From positions 1 to 64,000 of the forward strand of contig JBJKSB010000050.1 in NCBI GenBank assembly GCA_046704385.1: 64,000 bases of DNA, given 5' to 3'. The notes under the pieces were generated by a model, which was not told where the DNA came from, did no database searches, and saw only the letters and a program-made list of their open reading frames with translations. Both the position numbers and the translations under genes were made by a program. The stretch is from GH45 sp046704385 (lineage in GTDB: Bacteria; Bacteroidota; Bacteroidia; Bacteroidales; SZUA-534). Below, in pieces: positions 62,123-64,000 of this stretch. Numbering within the stretch: position 1 is the stretch's first letter; each line of letters opens with the position of its first letter.

Positions 62123-63415
62123 CTATTTCTCTAAATTTCTACTGATCTTTTTAATAGCGTTTTCAATTGATTTTTCCGGCTCAATTACGTTATATTCACC
62201 CCAGAAATTTTTATCAGAAAATCCGCTGACTTCATCGTTCATTATAACATTCATTTTCATCCTGTCAGATGGTTTAAATGGTTTACCCTCAGCATTTTCA
62301 CGGTCAGTAACTGCCATTTCAACCATTGTGGAATAGTTCGTACTAAATAGTTTCTTTTTCCAATTCACTTTAAAGTTAACCTCACCGCGTGAATAGCTGT
62401 AGTACCATTGCCCATCTTTTTGGGTATACTTAACCAGATAATTCGCTGATGTTGGATAAACAGTCACACCCAGGGGTTTTCGCTTAATAAACATGGCACT
62501 TGCCTCGTCTTTATTTTCAGTATTCAAACTGAAAAATGCACTTGAAATCGCAAATGTTTCAAGGTTGATATATAATTTGCCATAAAATAATGGTGTTGTT
62601 ACATATGACTTTTGCTTGAACTCAATAACGTAGTTTAACTGATCATCAACTTTCGTGATATTTACGAATGAATAATCGTAGCTGTCAAGAACATCATCTG
62701 AGAGTACCATATACGGATCTTTAATAATATCAAGTAACAATGTGGAATATGGCCCTCCCTGCAATTTGAATAATAAAGTATCCATTTTTGCCACATTCTG
62801 GCTCCTACGGCCTTTAAACAGCTTAACCGCATCATTTTTATAACTTTGGTAAGGCTGTTTATAAACTTCAACTACGGCCTCAGATAAACCGATATAGCTA
62901 TGACGCTTTTTGATGGTTTCACGGTAAAAAGCCGTCATTAAAACAGGATTGCTATGGTAGTTTTTGTACCGGTTTTCGAGAACTTTATGGATTAATAACC
63001 GCGGGTTGTTTGGAAATACACTGATTTCGGTAAGTTTTATCGAAACCTGCTTAATTTTAAAGTTATTGGTTTTGTCTGGTTTTAAGTCAGCTATTTTTGC
63101 CTCGTATACCTCATATCCCATGTAGGTGATTTTCAATTGAGAATTCAGGTTTTCTGTCGGTATTTTGATAGAAAAATTGCCTTCGGTATTGGTAACAGTG
63201 GCAATATTGGTCCCTTCAACCATTATCGAGGCAAAAATTAAGGGTGCTTGTGTATCTTCGTCAATTACATGTCCTTTAAACGATTGATAGGTACTATCTT
63301 GCCAGATTTTGGTTTTTTTCATAAAACCGTGTCCTGAGGCTAAGAGTGAATTGGATAGAAAAGCGGTAAAGAGTATCACTATTGCGGTACTTCTTATTTT
63401 TAGCATTGTGTTCAT
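62123..63415 (-). CDS. CarboxypepD_reg-like exported protein, paralogue of the STN/CpD protein
   Basis: This 430-aa protein has a signal peptide (about 1-27, LLASG) and a CarboxypepD_reg-like domain (about 45-130: GHVIDEDTQAPLIFASIMVE, FSIKIPTENL). Its 300-residue C-terminal region is shared with the protein at 58940-60481 (AFYRETIKKRHSY against AFYREAVKRNSRY; INLETFAISSAFF; LFSTNYSTMVEM). It lacks the STN domain. This family of CpD-plus-tail proteins is common in Bacteroidota but has no assigned function. It precedes the sigma gene on the same strand. Confidence 0.75.
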   Translation of the reverse strand: MNTMLKIRSTAIVILFTAFLSNSLLASGHGFMKKTKIWQDSTYQSFKGHVIDEDTQAPLIFASIMVEGTNIATVTNTEGNFSIKIPTENLNSQLKITYMGYEVYEAKIADLKPDKTNNFKIKQVSIKLTEISVFPNNPRLLIHKVLENRYKNYHSNPVLMTAFYRETIKKRHSYIGLSEAVVEVYKQPYQSYKNDAVKLFKGRRSQNVAKMDTLLFKLQGGPYSTLLLDIIKDPYMVLSDDVLDSYDYSFVNITKVDDQLNYVIEFKQKSYVTTPLFYGKLYINLETFAISSAFFSLNTENKDEASAMFIKRKPLGVTVYPTSANYLVKYTQKDGQWYYSYSRGEVNFKVNWKKKLFSTNYSTMVEMAVTDRENAEGKPFKPSDRMKMNVIMNDEVSGFSDKNFWGEYNVIEPEKSIENAIKKISRNLEK

Positions 63416-63536
63416 GGCATTTATTTTTAAAGGTTTAAATTATTCTTTTATAACCTTATGACCGCTTAGCCAGATATCACCCTATACAAAATTGGATTTT
63501 TTTACAATAAATTCTGAATTATTAAACCCGTATTGT

Positions 63537-63625
63537 ATTCAGAAAGTTTCGTTTTTGATACCCATCGGATCGACTAATTTATAAACCAGCAACTTAGTCA
63601 TCCGATGAGTTTTATGCTACTTACA
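63537..63625 (+). repeat. TCATCCGATGA palindromic element, copy E
   Basis: Left arm CATCGGATCGAC and right arm GTCATCCGATGAGT (63597-63610) flank TAATTTATAAACCAGCAACT. The left flank AGAAAGTTTCGTTTTTGATA matches copy D. Its right end, TACTTACAG, includes the stop codon of the neighbouring hybrid kinase gene. Confidence 0.7.
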
Positions 63626-64000
63626 GATACTTATTACACAAATAATATAATTCTCCCGGATCGATAGGTTTTGCCAAAACACTTTTCATGCCCACTTTTA
63701 GGTAATGCTCTTTATCTTCAGGCATCGCATAAGCTGTCTGGGCAATTATAATTGCCTCAGGATACTGTTCCAGAATTCTTTTGGCCGCCTCTGCCCCATT
63801 TAATTCCGGCATTCGTATATCCATTAGAACCAGGCTGATATCTGATGCAAATTCCTCGTACAAATCGACAGCCATCAAACCATTTTCGGCCCTAATAATT
63901 TTTGCCCCGGTTTTTGAAATAATTCCATCTAATAACAGAAAGTTAGTCTCCTCATCTTCTGCAATTAATATAGTTTTCCCGGTCCAGTCTGATATTTCAG
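63621..64000 (-). CDS. response-regulator receiver, C-terminal end of a probable hybrid kinase (partial)
   Basis: The frame runs from the right window edge to TAA at 63621-63623 and encodes at least 125 residues: a full receiver with TILIAEDEETNFLLLDG, phospho-acceptor Asp in SLVLMDIRMPELNG, and Lys in SVLAKPIDPGEL. The gene continues beyond the window. Preceding residues (EISDWTGK) look like the linker after a kinase ATPase domain, so a hybrid kinase is likely. The IIAQTAYA stretch is nearly identical to that of the hybrid kinase at 49958-52834. Confidence 0.8.
   Translation of the reverse strand, partial: EISDWTGKTILIAEDEETNFLLLDGIISKTGAKIIRAENGLMAVDLYEEFASDISLVLMDIRMPELNGAEAAKRILEQYPEAIIIAQTAYAMPEDKEHYLKVGMKSVLAKPIDPGELYYLCNKYL

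Overview
The window reads as chromosomal DNA of an AT-rich Bacteroidota, probably a marine or anaerobic Bacteroidales/Marinilabiliales-type bacterium. The reasons are -7 promoter boxes of the TAnnTTTG type, FecR anti-sigma proteins with the Bacteroidota C-terminal domain, STN and CarboxypepD_reg-like proteins, two-component propeller kinases, LytTR regulators, GldL-like HLPGA motifs, a PorE-like OmpA protein, and lipoproteins with acidic residues after the lipobox cysteine. No plasmid, phage or CRISPR hallmark is visible.

Layout. (1) 1-8813: a copper/silver efflux island. The 3' end of an IS1595-type transposase is followed by cusA-cusC-cusB and four small exported or membrane proteins rich in Met, His and Cys. 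The island ends before a tRNA-Gly(CCC)/tRNA-Thr(CGT) pair on the opposite strand. (2) 9434-14303: a beta-rich exported protein, a YbiT-type ABC-F protein with a decayed second ATPase site, a MITE-like palindrome, a GH114-like surface lipoprotein and a gene remnant. (3) 14304-20872: a CPA1 Na+/H+ antiporter with a cyclic-nucleotide-binding-like tail, divergent from a PadR operon encoding two membrane proteins built from repeated GldL-like 'FK-x-x-H-LPGA' hairpins. (4) 20901-31664: a signalling cluster. It has a LytTR response regulator with its giant propeller kinase, a free-standing LytTR protein, a propeller/SpoIIE phosphatase, and an adjoining TPR-propeller-CpD-OmpA protein with the PorE architecture. 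(5) 31874-37959: ROK kinase, TPR-PAS histidine kinase, and a minus-strand tatA-nitroreductase-S4-permease operon plus a ribbon-helix-helix protein. (6) 38094-40833: a CsgG-like/LPP20 lipoprotein pair. (7) 41015-49670: housekeeping genes, namely HAD phosphatase, a RelA/SpoT protein with an altered HDxxED motif, QueE, an HNH/NUMOD4 protein, tatA-tatC, a Memo-AMMECR1 fusion, DUF985 cupin and PAP2 phosphatase. (8) 49958-64000: a PAS hybrid kinase preceded by a small overlapping ORF, an orphan TonB-dependent receptor, a histone-H1-like basic protein, a GH140-like apiosidase lipoprotein, and an ECF sigma-FecR-STN/CpD module with a paralogous CpD protein. The window ends inside another hybrid kinase.

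The most unusual non-coding signal is a family of intergenic palindromic elements sharing the near-palindrome TCATC(S)GATGA, usually in pairs about 20-50 bp apart. There are at least six copies in two subfamilies. In two of them the segment between or beside the arms appears inverted relative to the conserved flanks. They lie near 10.4, 17.3, 31.7, 32.9, 55.8 and 63.6 kb. The most unusual coding signals are the HLPGA-hairpin PadR operon, the STN/CpD protein that sits in a sigma/FecR operon where a TonB receptor would normally be, and the propeller-SpoIIE/PorE-like pair.

All assignments come from reading motifs and architecture. No database search was run.
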